From: Macrophomina tecta
Lineage: Eukaryota > Ascomycota > Dothideomycetes > Botryosphaeriales > Botryosphaeriaceae
Direction: 5' to 3'
Length of the DNA: 64,000 nt
NCBI GenBank assembly: GCA_024180945.1
Contig: JAKSGN010000007.1
Location: forward strand, 5,039,134-5,103,133
A program made the position numbers and the translations under genes. Positions 1 through 11,993 of this stretch are shown one piece after another. The notes beneath the pieces are model-generated. The model saw only the letters and a list, made by a program, of their open reading frames with translations, had not been told where the DNA came from and did no database searches. Numbering within the stretch: the first letter of the stretch is position 1; the number at the start of each line of letters is the position of its first letter.

Positions 1-2159
1 CTACGCGAACCGGATAGGCCGTGTCTGCTTCCGGTACCGTACTTCTCCTCTTGGGGTTGTTTTGGAAGCTCTCACAGATCTAAATGTCAAGTGCAAGGAT
101 CTGCGGTGACAAGCGGCGTCTTGTCTTTCGTTTACAGCGGCAAGAATCAGACCACTTCCTCTGACAGCCTCGGCCGAAACCACCCGTCCGACGCGATCCT
201 CTCGATGCAGTCCTGCCGCTCTCCATAGCTGAGAAGCACGCAGCTGGTGCCTGTCGAGTAGAACACCATGCCCGAACAGCTTAGACCCACTATCTTCAGT
301 CGACAGGGGCCAGTACTTCGCTGCCAAATGGGAGGCCGAGCCAGCGTCTCGATGGCCCGAGCTCGACGATTAGTCTTGTTGGGTTCCGCGCGGCGGCTGT
401 GGGGCAGCGGGATCCAGAGATTAGGATCGCTATCAATGAAGAACTAAGTGCAAAGAGGAAACAGGAGAAGAAAAACAGACGAAATTCGTCTGAGAAGTCC
501 ATCTCGCGCATCCTTGCTCTTGGTATTGCTTTTTCTCACAAGTGACGCTCGCTTCGCACGCGGATGCCCTGAAACGTGCTGGAAAAGGATTAAATGCGTC
601 TAAAAAGGGCGAGAAAATCAACGGGTGAAAGTTTGCTTCGCGGAGGTAGGGAAAGCCGCAAAGGTCTTGAAAGAGGGGTAAATTTTGTGGTCCGATGGCA
701 GCTATGCGGCGTGCTGCCGGCTCCACTACGCCCGGGAGACCCGCTTGAGCCTAATCGAGGCGGCGCAGTCCGGCCTGCTCTCTATCTGCCCTGCATACCT
801 CGACGTCCATGTCTCTTGGCGCTACAGTCTTCCCGCAGCACTAGCAACATCCGCAAACTAGTTAGCTACCCAGCGACGATGTCAAAATATAAAGGGTCAC
901 TTAGCAGCGCCGGTCATCCGTGCGGCGCCGTACTGTTGCCTTTGGACGGACGATCATAGGGCCATTGAAGGGCAAAGGAAAAGCGAGTCGGCGTTCCGGG
1001 GATCCGATTTCCCATGGAGAAAATATCCGTCCACGTCGCTGAAAGGCCGCTTTGACATTCCAGTCATCTACCCGCTCCCCCAACGTTCCGAAGGCAACCG
1101 ACGCCAGGTAGGGTTAGATGAGGCAAGATAGCTGGGACCGAAGCAACGTGTGCAGCGATGTTTCGCAGGGGACTTGGGCCGGCGGCTTCATGCGGGCGGC
1201 TGCTTTAGATTGTGACCCTGCAGTCGTAGCAGGCGCCGCGAATGCTCGCGTGCGCGCAGCGCCGTGTGCGGGTGACGTGGGGACGGCGCCCGCGCGATGA
1301 ATTGGCGGGCGTGTGCTGGGGACAAAGAGGTGCGGGCGAGGCTCGGGGGCCGCCCTTTTTCTTTTTTCTTCTTCTGTCAGCCAAGCGGTGCCAGCGGACA
1401 GCCACGACGCGATGGGTGATGGTGTTGGGTCGTGTCTCTCCCGATTGACCTCGAGCTTTAACCGCCTTTCCGTTGCGGTAAATGTGCCGTCTCTCCGAGC
1501 ACTTCTTCCGACATGGCCTGAGTCTGACCGAAAGGGAAGCGGGATCTTAGCGACCTAACAGTTTAAGTATGGTTCAGTCAATTGAAAAAAAAAGTTGGGA
1601 GGCCATTGCCTAGGTATGCAGCTGCGCGGCGCAGCTGCAGGTTGATGACGCGACGCGATGGCAATGCGCCTGCACAACGGCGAGGTGGGCGCTGCAGGAA
1701 GCCAGGCCATCGCATAGAAACACGTCCACAGCGTTGAGCAGAGACTGCAGAAGGTAGATCCTAATTTTCTAATTAATTGCACGGATTGCTATTGAGAACT
1801 CTGGAGATACATGGCCATGCATGTGGATAAACGTGGCGTGGTGGCAATCTCGCACGCCGGTTACGTTATGGCTGCAATGGGAGAGAAAGTTGGTGAGGTG
1901 CGTGGCTCGGTTGTGCGCGCGACTCGCTTGTGGAGTACGTCACGTGACTTGTTCTCGTATTTTAATGCGTTGTTAAAACATATGCGTGCAAAGGCGTAGA
2001 AAGCTGGTGAGGCGGACGGCTCGCTTGCCAACTGCGTTGGTCTAGTATCTAGATGTTTCTATGATAGAAGGAATAAAGAGCGAGAGAAAAGTGAGGAGAC
2101 GAACAATATATAGGAATAAGTCAATCTATTTTGCCAGTCTCAATCTTCCGATTCGCCGG
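1..2159. other. No confident gene (2.2 kb)
   Basis: Normal-composition DNA downstream of the ABC transporter. Short open frames exist on both strands (largest about 120 codons at 594-959), but none shows a recognisable domain, signal peptide or conserved motif, and overlapping frames of similar length occur on both strands, as expected by chance. The left edge has a plus-strand frame open from the window start for about 75 codons without an ATG; it could be the end of an exon from a gene lying to the left, but I see nothing that identifies it. Confidence 0.5.
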
Positions 2160-4667
2160 TCAGTCTTTCGCTGTGCTGTCTTGCAGTGATACTGCCTTCC
2201 TGGATGTCTGCTTCGTCCAGAGGTCGAGGTACTTTCCGCCGAGCTTGAGCAGTTCTTGTTGGGTACCTCGTTCAATAATCTGGCCGTTCTCAAGAACGAG
2301 GATCAAATCTGCATCCATAATAGTAGAGAGACGGTGCGCAATGATGAATGTTGTCCGCCCTCTGCTGAGCCTCTTGAATGACTCCTGGATCTGGGTCTCT
2401 GTAGCCGAGTCGACTGCTGACGTGGCTTCATCAAGGAGCACAAATAGAGGATTCTTCAGTAGCACGCGCGCAATCGCCACGCGCTGTAGTTCCCCACCAG
2501 ATAGCTTGATGCCATGCTCTCCAACCTTGGAATTGTAGCCGTCTGGGAAAGTCATAATCTTATCGTGCAACGCAGCGGCGCGGCATGCAGCGTAGACCTC
2601 CTCATCAGAAGCATCTAGCCGTGCATAGCGGATATTCTGCATAATCGACATGTTGAACATCGATGGGTCCTGCGGGACGACGCCCATGATTTCTCGGAGG
2701 CTGCTTAGCGTCACGTCGCGGACATCTTGGTCGTCGATCTTGATGCTTCCATCTGTGACATCGTAGAAGCGCAGAAGCAGCTTTAGAACGGTGGATTTCC
2801 CGCTTCCGGTCTCACCCACTAGGGCAACGGTTTGGCCGGGCTCGGATGTGAAGCTGACATTGCTCAGCGTTGGTTTCCGGGGGTCGTAGGCGAAGTTGAC
2901 GGCTTTATATTCAATTCTTCCGCCGCAAAACTTGAGAGGACGTGCATCTGGCTTTTCCTTGGCGCTGTTCGTGGTCAGGAAGAGCTGGAGTACGCGCTCG
3001 GCATCAATAAGATCGGAAGACAACCGGTTGTATGAGTTGGCGAGATTCGAGAGTGGAGAGGACAGGGTTCCCCAGTACTGTAAAAGCGCAACGAAGCTTC
3101 CGACCTTTGCCGTTCCCTGCGAAATCCGGTATGTCGCAATCAAGCTGGCAGCCACCAGACCCATTAGTGTGATCAGAGCTTGGGTGGCGAAGATTAAGTT
3201 ATACGTGAAGCTGTATCTGATGTACGAGTCATTCAGGTTTGTTACAGCCGCATCCAGGCGTTCCTTCTCGTATGAGCCTCGGTTGAAGTAGGCCACTGTT
3301 TGCCAGTTACTGATCGACTCATATATGATTTGGCTCTCTTTCATGTATCTATCAATGAATGTCCTGCGTCGGTCTGCGCTGCAGGAGGTAAGCTTGACCG
3401 TCGAGTACAGGTACGTAACCGCAAGAGCAATGACGGTCAGAGCCAGATATGCATCGAAGAGATGGTTTAGGTAAATGAAAGCGCCGACAAGGTCCATGAT
3501 AAGGGGTGTCGTGTCCAAGAAAACGTACTGCAGAATTGAGGCAATAGAATGGCCCTGGTCAACGGCTTTAATTAGCTCGCCTGTGTTCTTCTCCGTATGG
3601 AAGTCCATTGAAAGCCCCATGACGTGTTTGAAGGCCGCTTTCGTGAGGTTGGCTGTGGAGAACTGTTGCAGTATAGTGGAAACCATGGACGATACGCCGT
3701 CAATTCCCATCCTCGAATTTAAGAACTGGAGGCTAATCCAAACGAGAATTTCCCTCAAGGGGAGCCGTGAGGTGCCATAGTCAACCATCAACTTGTCGGT
3801 TATGATTCCCACTTGACGCGGAATCAAAATGTTGAATGCGCGCTTCGATACCATGCAGAGGACCATAGCGAAGCAGTAAAGTTGTATCTTCCGGGTTTTG
3901 GCGGGCCACATAATTGGAAAAAGGACAAGGAAGCTCCTGAGGTAGGCCCACCATCCTCCGGCCTGCAGAAGGCGCTGGCGCTGGCGCTCCTTAATTTCTT
4001 TGCTCTCGTCTTCTTCTGGTTCGCCATCATCTCCCTTGAGGTCATCTGCTATAATAGAGCCGTACCTCATGCCGCTGCGCTCATTTTCTCTGGTACCGTT
4101 TCCCAGAAGCGATTGGTGCTCCTCATCCGTACGGCGCTCTTGTTCCCGTTCGAGTGCTAGGATTGCGATACCAACGAAGGCCAAGAGGGAAAGTGTGGTT
4201 AATCGTAGCATCATAACCGCCCTTTGAATTGCAGTGAAGTTTTTATTGTCGAGATAAACGGAAAAATAGAGGATGCTCATGATGGCTTCCAGCACCAAGC
4301 CGAGGATCCAGGAAGCGACGTACGGTGCCCATCGCGGCGCCTCAAAATCCAGTAGAATCAAGGACATGACACCCCAGACCAAAACAGAAGATATGGTGAA
4401 GATAACCCTATCTTGACGCGCCCACCAACCGCGGCCTATGAGGTTGTGAACCACGCAGAGGACCGCCTCGTTTGCGTAACTGAAGGTTGCAAGCCATACT
4501 AGAGATATAGCTGCCTGTCGCCATCGCTTCTGGCTTGCTCGTCTCCTGGAATGCAACCGGATTGCGACATCGAGAATGATACCCAGGACAAAGCAAGCGG
4601 CGATCAAAGCCGGACTAACTTGATGGAGGGCTTCAAGGGCGCGTGATTTGTGAGTGAGGGAGTTCAT
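2160..4667 (-). CDS. HMT1-type ABC half-transporter (ABCB/ATM1-HMT1 family)
   Basis: A single open frame of 835 codons encodes a half-size ABC exporter. The N-terminal ~190 residues hold about five hydrophobic segments (a TMD0 module) followed by a charged linker around residues 185-250. A six-helix transmembrane domain spans about residues 270-560, and one nucleotide-binding domain follows at about 575-810. Visible NBD motifs are Walker A GETGSGKST (about residue 617), signature LSGGE (about 722), Walker B FVLLDE with ATSA (about 741), and the H-loop AHR. Length and TMD0-TMD-NBD order match fission-yeast Hmt1 and animal ABCB6/HMT-1, which work as dimers in vacuolar or endolysosomal membranes and confer cadmium/heavy-metal tolerance. 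Substrate here is inferred only from that family. The frame is uninterrupted, has no obvious intron, and codon use is normal, so the gene looks functional. Neighbours are non-coding sequence and a transposon, so context adds no pathway information. Confidence 0.92.
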   Translation of the reverse strand: MNSLTHKSRALEALHQVSPALIAACFVLGIILDVAIRLHSRRRASQKRWRQAAISLVWLATFSYANEAVLCVVHNLIGRGWWARQDRVIFTISSVLVWGVMSLILLDFEAPRWAPYVASWILGLVLEAIMSILYFSVYLDNKNFTAIQRAVMMLRLTTLSLLAFVGIAILALEREQERRTDEEHQSLLGNGTRENERSGMRYGSIIADDLKGDDGEPEEDESKEIKERQRQRLLQAGGWWAYLRSFLVLFPIMWPAKTRKIQLYCFAMVLCMVSKRAFNILIPRQVGIITDKLMVDYGTSRLPLREILVWISLQFLNSRMGIDGVSSMVSTILQQFSTANLTKAAFKHVMGLSMDFHTEKNTGELIKAVDQGHSIASILQYVFLDTTPLIMDLVGAFIYLNHLFDAYLALTVIALAVTYLYSTVKLTSCSADRRRTFIDRYMKESQIIYESISNWQTVAYFNRGSYEKERLDAAVTNLNDSYIRYSFTYNLIFATQALITLMGLVAASLIATYRISQGTAKVGSFVALLQYWGTLSSPLSNLANSYNRLSSDLIDAERVLQLFLTTNSAKEKPDARPLKFCGGRIEYKAVNFAYDPRKPTLSNVSFTSEPGQTVALVGETGSGKSTVLKLLLRFYDVTDGSIKIDDQDVRDVTLSSLREIMGVVPQDPSMFNMSIMQNIRYARLDASDEEVYAACRAAALHDKIMTFPDGYNSKVGEHGIKLSGGELQRVAIARVLLKNPLFVLLDEATSAVDSATETQIQESFKRLSRGRTTFIIAHRLSTIMDADLILVLENGQIIERGTQQELLKLGGKYLDLWTKQTSRKAVSLQDSTAKD

Positions 4668-5204
4668 AGTTTTCTCAGCGCTGGCACGCGTAAGCTTCCG
4701 GTCGAGCTGCGTGTCCGTCGAAGGGTAAGTCCGTAAAGGGCCTTTGTCCTGCGGGTTGGACGATGATGTTAGGCGGGCGAGTGGAATGCTAGGCTCTAGA
4801 GAATGGGGCGAAAAGTTCGGATGCTGGGTGCACGGCTAAAGCGGACTCATCCGAAGGAGGACGCCAAAGTGGCTTATCACCCGTTGCTCGTGGGCTTTCC
4901 CTAGGCCTAGCTAGGGGATACGTGCAGGCGGCGGAAGATTGAGCAGCGGATAAAAGGTGTACGCGAGGCAGCAGAATGTGCGCGGGCTTGCAGCAACCCC
5001 TGCCCGGGAGCAGCGATCTAAAATATCTCCAGTCCGATGTGTGGTCCAGCCCTTGGCTTGCCGGTTACGGCTTATCAACGTTCGAAATTTTGACATGCGC
5101 ATACATCGAGATACTGGGCATCCTGTCCAGTTTGCAGTTGCCTTCTTTGGCTTGGCGTATATTCAATGCAACAGCAGCAGATACTGAATATCGCGTCGGT
5201 ATTA
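4668..5204. other. Upstream region of the ABC transporter, no gene
   Basis: About 540 bp between the transporter start codon and the mariner element. It should contain the transporter promoter, but I cannot mark a specific regulatory site. Positions 5203-5204 are the TA target dinucleotide of the Tc1/mariner insertion. Confidence 0.5.
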
Positions 5205-5234
5205 CCGCACCCGTGCAAAAGTCAGGGCGCACGG
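5205..5234 (+). repeat. Left terminal inverted repeat of mariner element
   Basis: 30 bp, a perfect inverted match to 6485-6514, immediately preceded by TA. Confidence 0.95.
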
Positions 5235-5338
5235 CCAAGGCGCTAATTATCCTGCCACCAACACCAATACTTTGGAGTCGTATTATTCAACAAGGAGTTG
5301 CTCAAATGCAGTAAGAGTTGATTCTTTATAAAGCTAGG

Positions 5339-6426
5339 CTACCAGCGAGTTTGATAGCCACCAGCTTGAATAACATCTACAAGCCGTTGTGGCATACTTT
5401 TACAAAGCGCTTTAAGGCTTGGTTTTTCCACCAATGCGTATGCCCTAGGTAACCACTCAGCTAGTAATGCCTCCACGCGCTCAGGATTCTTCTCAAGCTC
5501 AATAAATGGCGCAATCTCTTGAAGCTTCATCTTTAGTGGCCACCAAAGGTATTCCTGGAGGTTCAGATCAGGCGAATATGGGGGGTGAGTAATGCACCTA
5601 ATTTGGTGATCACGCAGCCATTTCTTCACCCGGTTCGCCCGATGAATACCAGCACCATCTTGTAACCAGTACATACCATAGTCGTAGTTTCTTGGCACCT
5701 GTTCCTCCAGTACTTTGATATAGGATTTGGCAGTATAGCCTTGCCTAGGAGAGTCCAAATCACGCTCCATAACGTGTAAATCAGACACCCCTAGCTGGCC
5801 TGAAAAGCCACCCCATACCATACATCTTGCCTTCTTGCCAAGTGGCCGTGTATTAAGCCGGCTTTGGTCCCACTTTTGCTGGCCAGGCGTACGGAAAACC
5901 CAGCTTGGTGCGTGGCCAGAGCCCTGCTCAACTGAGCACTCATCACCGAACGTAACCCTCATCCACCATCTCCAGCTCTTATACCGGTATTTCTTTGCAT
6001 ATTGGTACCGAATGCGGGCATTCGCTTGAGAGATCCAAGGCCGATTCTTTGCACGCCATTTGGTAATATGGTTCTTGCGTAGAATACGCCTGAGCGTATC
6101 TTTATGGATAGATAACTGGAGTTGCTTAATCACCTGGCTGTGCTTAAGTTTTGGGAACCGGTTAACAAAACGAATAATCTGGCGCTCCGTGCGAAGGCTG
6201 ACTTTGGGGGACGGCCAGTACGAGGTGTTAGATCAATCTGGCCAGTCGTATTGTAGTGGTTGATGCAGCTCCTAATTGCGTGTTCTGAGAAGCGAGTCTC
6301 ACGGGCAATTTGACGCCCAGATTTACCATCTTGCGATTGTGTAATAACCGAAACTCGTTGATCATGTGAAAGCTGATGCCTTTGCCTAGCATTGCCTGAA
6401 ATTTCGCGTCCAAAGATGCGCTGCAT
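5339..6426 (-). pseudogene. Tc1/mariner transposase, one frameshift
   Basis: Transposase of about 360 residues that catalyses cut-and-paste movement. The start chosen is the ATG at 6426, because an upstream in-frame ATG at 6525 lies outside the inverted repeat. The N-terminal ~80 residues contain the helix-turn-helix region and a GRPP linker typical of Tc1 transposases. The C-terminal ~264 residues contain the catalytic acidic triad: D in GDECS, D in LQDGAG, and E in SPDLNLQEYLWWP, about 34 residues after the second D. The two parts lie in different frames. Frames switch at a run of five G (6206-6210 on the plus strand), where one extra G would join them cleanly through the GRPPK motif. So this is one gene with a 1-nt deletion, or a sequencing error in a homopolymer. 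No other stop is seen. Confidence 0.9.
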
Positions 6427-6484
6427 GGTGGTGTAATGAGGCAAGGGATGAAGAGGGTACGTTGTTGTTTTGACTCGTGCACGT

Positions 6485-6514
6485 CCGTGCGCCCTGACTT
6501 TTGCACGGGTGCGG
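6485..6514 (-). repeat. Right terminal inverted repeat of mariner element
   Basis: 30 bp, a perfect inverted match to 5205-5234, immediately followed by TA. Confidence 0.95.
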
Positions 6515-6516
6515 TA

Positions 6517-9500
6517 CTGAGACAAAAGGCAGCGGTAACGTTAGAGTAGGCAAGGCAGGGGTAGAAACGAGTGATTGCATGAGCAAGTAGGTGCGCAATA
6601 GGAGGGCGGCATTCCCTATATACGCCTTGACCCTAACCCTTGCTCCGATGGTACGAGACCGTTCTGGAACGTATAGTGGTGTAGTGCTATACACGGCTGC
6701 GAAACGAGTGGCGCAGGGGGGGAATATAAGGATCGGCTGCTAGTTGTGCAGCAGCGATTTGAAGGGCTACGAAGCTTTAAAGACACGAAACAAACGCACG
6801 GGAGACGGGCGCAGTGGTTAACACTTTGCAAAATGCTAATAATAATGCCTTATCGGCCGCGTAGTCCCCGCAAGCAAGGGCGAATAGACGCCGTGTATTA
6901 TCACACGACGCCAAACATCGTGAAGCGGGCTGCTCGCGGTGGGCGTCCTCCCGCCCAAGCGGCCGCCGGCCGCCCCTCTGCCCCTCCGCCCATCTCGCAG
7001 GCGAGCGGGTGGTCGGACACGTTGTTGAGAAAGTGGGCCTCTTTAGCCATTCCTCTATGTAGCGCGGAGGCCCACGATAACAGGGCATAAACGAAGGGAA
7101 AAAAGAGAGTTACTTGCCCGAGATGCTGGTGCACTCCGCGGACGAAGACGGATGGCGTCGTCGCCCGATCGTGGTGCGGTGCGTCTTTAGACCGAGCACG
7201 CCGACAACCTCGCCTTCCATCGCGGTAAACCGACCATGCAACGCCGGTCGCGCGCGACTAGCACATCTGAGTTATCTAGTGAACAGACTTGGACGATGTC
7301 ATTGCCCTGCTTGGTGCCAATATTAAGCAGAACAGAGCGCTTACCGAACAAAATCATGATGGCGTCCGTCCCGTCTCGTCATTCAAAAACCGTTTGCCAT
7401 CGGCCGTCAACGGGACGGACGTCACCCTGGCAGGATGAAGATCAGTATATTTCAATGACTGAACAGGATATGGACGTAAGCCGGCGCAGAATGTGAGGCA
7501 GTGACGTTCGCACCGAGTCCACTGGCTCTGTTAATTTGGTGTATGCGGATTGCTGGTTGACAAGTAGCTCTGAAGAACCCTCAACTTGCCAGCGGAAGCG
7601 GCTTATCACCAGTATCAGCATCTGCTTACCATCATCCGAGTTCATCCGGGGACCCACCAGCTCCAGCGGCAATTGTGGCATCTCCGTTCCTCCCACGCTG
7701 CATCGTACTCCGTATCTGCAGGTGCTGCAAGCCTTCGTTGGCATAGTCATAGGCACGAATGCATGCCGCTCGGGACAGGTAGGCCACATTGACGGTATCT
7801 GCAGCCAGCGGCAGCCAAGGAACCTGTGCATACGATCCAGCTACTGGTTGGCTGTATTTCTATTATGTAGTCGATTGAAATTGTGCGCGATCTTGCCGAT
7901 AGGGCTCATCATTAACGTCGGGAAGTGTTGCCTCCCAATCGTTGTCTTTGTAGACGTGGCTGCTGTCATCACGGGAGGCAGCGCTATGCCCGGGCTGTTG
8001 ACAGCTGCCGGAGACGCTAGTTATTGTCGGTGGTGCGGTTCTGCGGATGGCCCCGCACTTGTACTAGTGCGATCGCTGTCCATACGTAATGATGATCCAT
8101 CGCTGACTTGCAGCATCGCCAACCCGCGACGCCATGCGGGATCCACGGAAGAGTGCGGATGGCGCTCAAGCCCGAGCCGCAGCGTCTGCGCCGGATCCAT
8201 GCGCCACTTCCAATCTGGCCGTTGAATTCGTAGCCGGGAAGGATCGTCGGCGGCAGGAGCAGTGGTGATGTTGTGTGTGCATCGTGGAATCCGGTCGGCA
8301 GGGCAACCGGTGTGTTACGTAATACGATTTACCCGGCTCACCACTCTTGGCTATCTCCGCCTAACGGAGACTTACCTAGGAGATAACACGACTCTCTCCT
8401 TACATACCGTTTCCGTCACTTACCCCCTTATGTTCCGAGATAGGCGGCTAAATAGCGCCCCCTCCCCTAGGGTCCCTTCTTGGAGCTTGGCCTATTATAT
8501 GGACGGTTAGAGAAGCACTAATATATTCGTATAGTATTCTAACGGGCCGCCTTTGCACTAGTGGCAGCGGGGAGCATCGGATGTAGGAAGTATATACTAG
8601 AATAAGCACGCCGTCGCAGGAAAAGGCCTAACGGAGAGGGTAAGGTCGCGGAAGTACTAACGGCGTGAGGCCTCTTCGCTAGCGTGTTCAATGTCGCAGC
8701 GGACGCAACCAAAGAGACATATAGAGGTAGGAAAGAGGTGCTTTTACGGGCCGAAATCACCCCAACACTGCACGCACATGTTAAAGGGCGAGGATGCTGG
8801 TGGTAGGGCGGTAATTCTCATGTTGATTCGCGCTACAACCCCGCCCGCTTCCTCGGCCAAGGAAAAACATAAGCCCAGCCCTACACAGGATCGCTCATCA
8901 ACAAATGTGCTTTATTTTTCCGAGGCGGCCCGAGCATTGGTGGAAGACTGTAGCACTGGCAGCCCGAAAACCGCTTCCTCTTGTGGTTAGCTTCTCCTAT
9001 CGCCTGAATCGGTGTAATATGTACACCACAACGAAGACTCTTCAAATCAGCCTGCGTGAGTCGGAACTACCCCTCGGCCCGTCAGCGTCATTAACCGGCC
9101 GAAGGATGATATGCTGGTGGACCAGACGAAAGAGACGAAAGGTTGGTGTTGGTAGTAAGCACCAACACCGCTACATGCTAAAATACCCCCTGAAGCAAAC
9201 GACCCTAAGCCCGAGGAGGCACAGCTGCTGCCACGTACCGGAGCCTTCCACCTCCTGCTGGAGCCTCTAACAAATTCTTTTTCTCCTTGCTCGTACAGAG
9301 TACCTAGATATCATTAGGCCCGGCTCCCTCACACGCATGTAAAGCATTCCAGATAGACTCGGCGCAGCTTCGCTCGTCAGTTCGCGCGCGTCGGGCACAT
9401 CGGGCACCAATCGTGTTAGGCCTTCATCGACTGCCGTCTCCTGCATGTGTCCAGAGCCGGAAAGCCATCACTGACGGCGTAGCTACGTCTATCTAAAATG

Positions 9501-10276
9501 CCGGTGACCATTCTGCTTAGTTTCCTTAGCAGTAGCTATCAACAGTACAAGAAGACACTAATGCCATTGCCGCATGGCTGGCATCCACCGCAAGGCGCTG
9601 CGGCTTTGGAGTGCGAGTAGGAGATTGTTGGTGTCTAGATCACCTGGTGTGTGAAATAGAATAAGCGGCGTACTACGGGCCACACGGTCGGCGACGTCAG
9701 GGTTCGGCGGCGCGTGAGGAGGACGTGTTGTCACGGCGGCATCCATGCTTGCATTACACGGCGGCGGAGACGAGGATGCGGCGATGGCGATGGCGATGGC
9801 GATAGGCAGGGGAGGAACGGGCAATGGGCGGCGGATGGCGTGGCACACGCTTGGTTGGCGTTGGCGTTGACGGAGCAACGCGCGGCGGGATACTTATCTT
9901 CGCCATTTTCTCTGGCCTCACCGCCCACGCGACCACTTCCGCGTCCTCGCTCCATAGCCGCCCCATGGCCACTGCCTCCTACTAGTCCCGTACTCTTCTT
10001 TCCACACAAAGCTCCAATCGTGCGGCTCTGTCGCCTGTAAAGCTTTGCTTCCCTTGTGGCGCTGCGTCTGTGCGGGCTTTCAGCCCATGGGGTTACCAAG
10101 CCCTTCTACTCTAGGGTTCGTAACACGCCTTAACTCATCGAATGTACTCAGCCATCTCCCGCAAAGGTCCTTCCAACTCATTTCACTAATAGAGTTTAGT
10201 CCCCCATCCCTATCTACCTCTAGTAAGGTGATTCGCAAAAGACGCCGAACCTTTAAACCTACCCAATATCGTTGGC
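6517..10276. other. No confident gene (3.8 kb)
   Basis: Normal-GC DNA with many short open frames on both strands and no recognisable protein. The longest plus frame (7536-8225, 229 codons) and the opposite minus frame (7442-7831) overlap; neither has a motif I know. A minus-strand stretch around 7680-7830 reads as plausible protein in more than one frame, so a decayed gene is possible but unproven. A short GCGATG hexanucleotide run lies at about 9779-9804. I see no RNA gene. Confidence 0.4.
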
Positions 10277-11993
10277 ATGGCTCTAGCGCTACTCGTAGAA
10301 ATCTGGGATATGATCGTTGGGCGTCTTCATCCCTTATGTTTGAAACAATTTCGCTTTGCGAACACTGAGCTAAATCGCCTGGTAACTCCATACCTCTTCG
10401 AAGCAGTGTCTTTTAATCTTGATGCGGGAGGGCTCGACTGCCTTTCGGCCATAGCTGCCAGCGAGAGGCTACGTGCACACGTCAACGTCATCATGCTAAG
10501 GCGGATGTACGGGTTGCGGAACTTTCTCGAGGGGTTCGAGTCTTGGGAAAGCGCCGTGTTTTGGGAACCTTCTGTGTTTTCGCAGCCGTTTGAGGATGGC
10601 GACGACGGTAGTATGGAGCTGAGTGAGGATGGAGCGATGTCCGCGGACGAATGGGCCAGCCTCTCGACAAATCAGCGAAACTGTCTCTTCGAGGAGTACG
10701 AGCGTGACCTTGCCACTCTGATGGATTATCGGCGGCGGCTTATCCGGAGCATCAACTACAGGCCATTAGGCATCTTAGAGCAGCCGGAGCCGCTGGACGC
10801 CCAGGTTGCGAATGAGGACTGGTGACCGTCAGACAGCCTTGACGTTGCAGTGTCCAGATTAATGCAGCTCCGGTCCTTCCAGCACGAGTCGGCCTACCTC
10901 ATGGATCGGACTTGGGAACACGCTGGCGTCGCGTTCGTTTCCATCGTAGGAGGCTCTCTTACTACACAGGTAACATGGAATCAGAGGAGATGGAGAACTT
11001 GCAGCTCTCGCTCGCCATTCGGGCTCTGGGGCTGAGCAGCGCCGGCAGTGAAACAGGCCTCCGCCATCTGGACCTTTTGGTGACGGAATCAGCCTTTTGG
11101 GGTGCGGTAAATCTCCGTCGCCTCTGGGACCCAGAGTACAGTGCTCTCGATCGGGAAGACATATTTTGGATGGAAGAGGACGCAACAGAACGCTAGGTCG
11201 GTCGAGTTGGAGGGATAGACTCAGCGCTGTTGCGCCAGGACCGCCTAACGAGAGAGTTAGTCACCGTGGAACAGGCCTTCGCAGGCGTAGAGAAGCTGGA
11301 GCTGGACATCCAGTGCGGTAGTCACGGAGATGATGCTCTAGCGCCGCCCGTCAGCTCTTCCGCTTTCTCAGGCGCGCTAGGCAACTCGAGGTCTTTTCAC
11401 TGGTGTTTCACCGCGATCCAACATTTGCCGACGAACCACATCGCACCTTTCCCCACTGTGGAGGGAAAACAGGCGAGGCTGCCAGCAATCTGCTCCGATG
11501 GCCTGGAACGCACCAATGCTTACCGGCCATTAAACGGCTTAGCTTATCGTTAGCCTCTCGCGGCGACGACCTTTTGCTTTTCCTTTCCACGCTCGCCCCA
11601 TCGTTACGCTATCTTTCCCTCCTGTCGATCGCCTTACTACCCTACAGTGGACGTTGGGAGTCCATTATCGAATATTCAACAAACGAGCTGCAATTGCATG
11701 AAGTCGAGCTCCGCTGCTTAGAAGACGACGGTGTACCAAAGGGCAGACTTATCCTCGAGCCAACAGATCTTAACGGGTGGGGAGAAGGCGAGGATCCCAT
11801 CTGCTACAACCACTACAGAGATAGTGTGTACCACTACGTCCTTGGGAAATCATTGTCACAGCCTATACTAGACTCGGGCGAATTCGTGCGGCAGCATGTG
11901 CACGATTGCAAGAGTGCAGAGTGCCAAAACGTAATAATGTCAAAACTTCTCCCGGAAAATTCGGCACTAGAAGAGAGCTCTTTGAGCCTATAG
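10277..11993 (+). pseudogene. Fungal F-box protein, decayed
   Basis: The first ~45 residues match a fungal F-box: a short hydrophobic start, EIWDMIVGRL, then LKQFRFANTELNRLVTPYLF. F-box proteins link substrates to SCF ubiquitin ligases; the target is unknown. The frame runs 182 codons to a TGA at 10823-10825, continues in the same frame for about 30 codons, then shifts frame near 10910. A TAG follows at 11194-11196, and a further shift lies between about 11380 and 11410. The last block (11403-11993) carries leucine-rich segments such as LAPSLRYLSLLSIALLP and a charged tail, as in large fungal F-box/LRR-like proteins of about 550-600 residues. Introns cannot be excluded for one of the shifts, but the in-frame stops point to a pseudogene. 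Confidence 0.65.

Larger units (their letters stand above)
5205..6514 (-). mobile_element. Tc1/mariner DNA transposon, 1,310 bp, full length
   Basis: The element starts with CCGCACCCGTGCAAAAG and ends with its reverse complement. The two ends match perfectly for 30 bp (5205-5234 and 6485-6514) and then diverge. Both ends are flanked by TA (5203-5204 and 6515-6516), the target duplication of the Tc1/mariner superfamily. The interior holds a transposase frame on the minus strand with one frameshift. Perfect inverted repeats and a nearly intact frame suggest a fairly recent insertion that was not RIP-mutated, in contrast to the retroelements further right. Confidence 0.95.

Noticed and set aside
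7442..8225. Overlapping open frames on both strands (minus 129 codons, plus 229 codons)
   Set aside because: No motif or signal on either strand, and the two frames overlap; nothing favours one as a gene.
9779..9804. GCGATG hexanucleotide repeat
   Set aside because: Short simple repeat with no associated gene; noted only.
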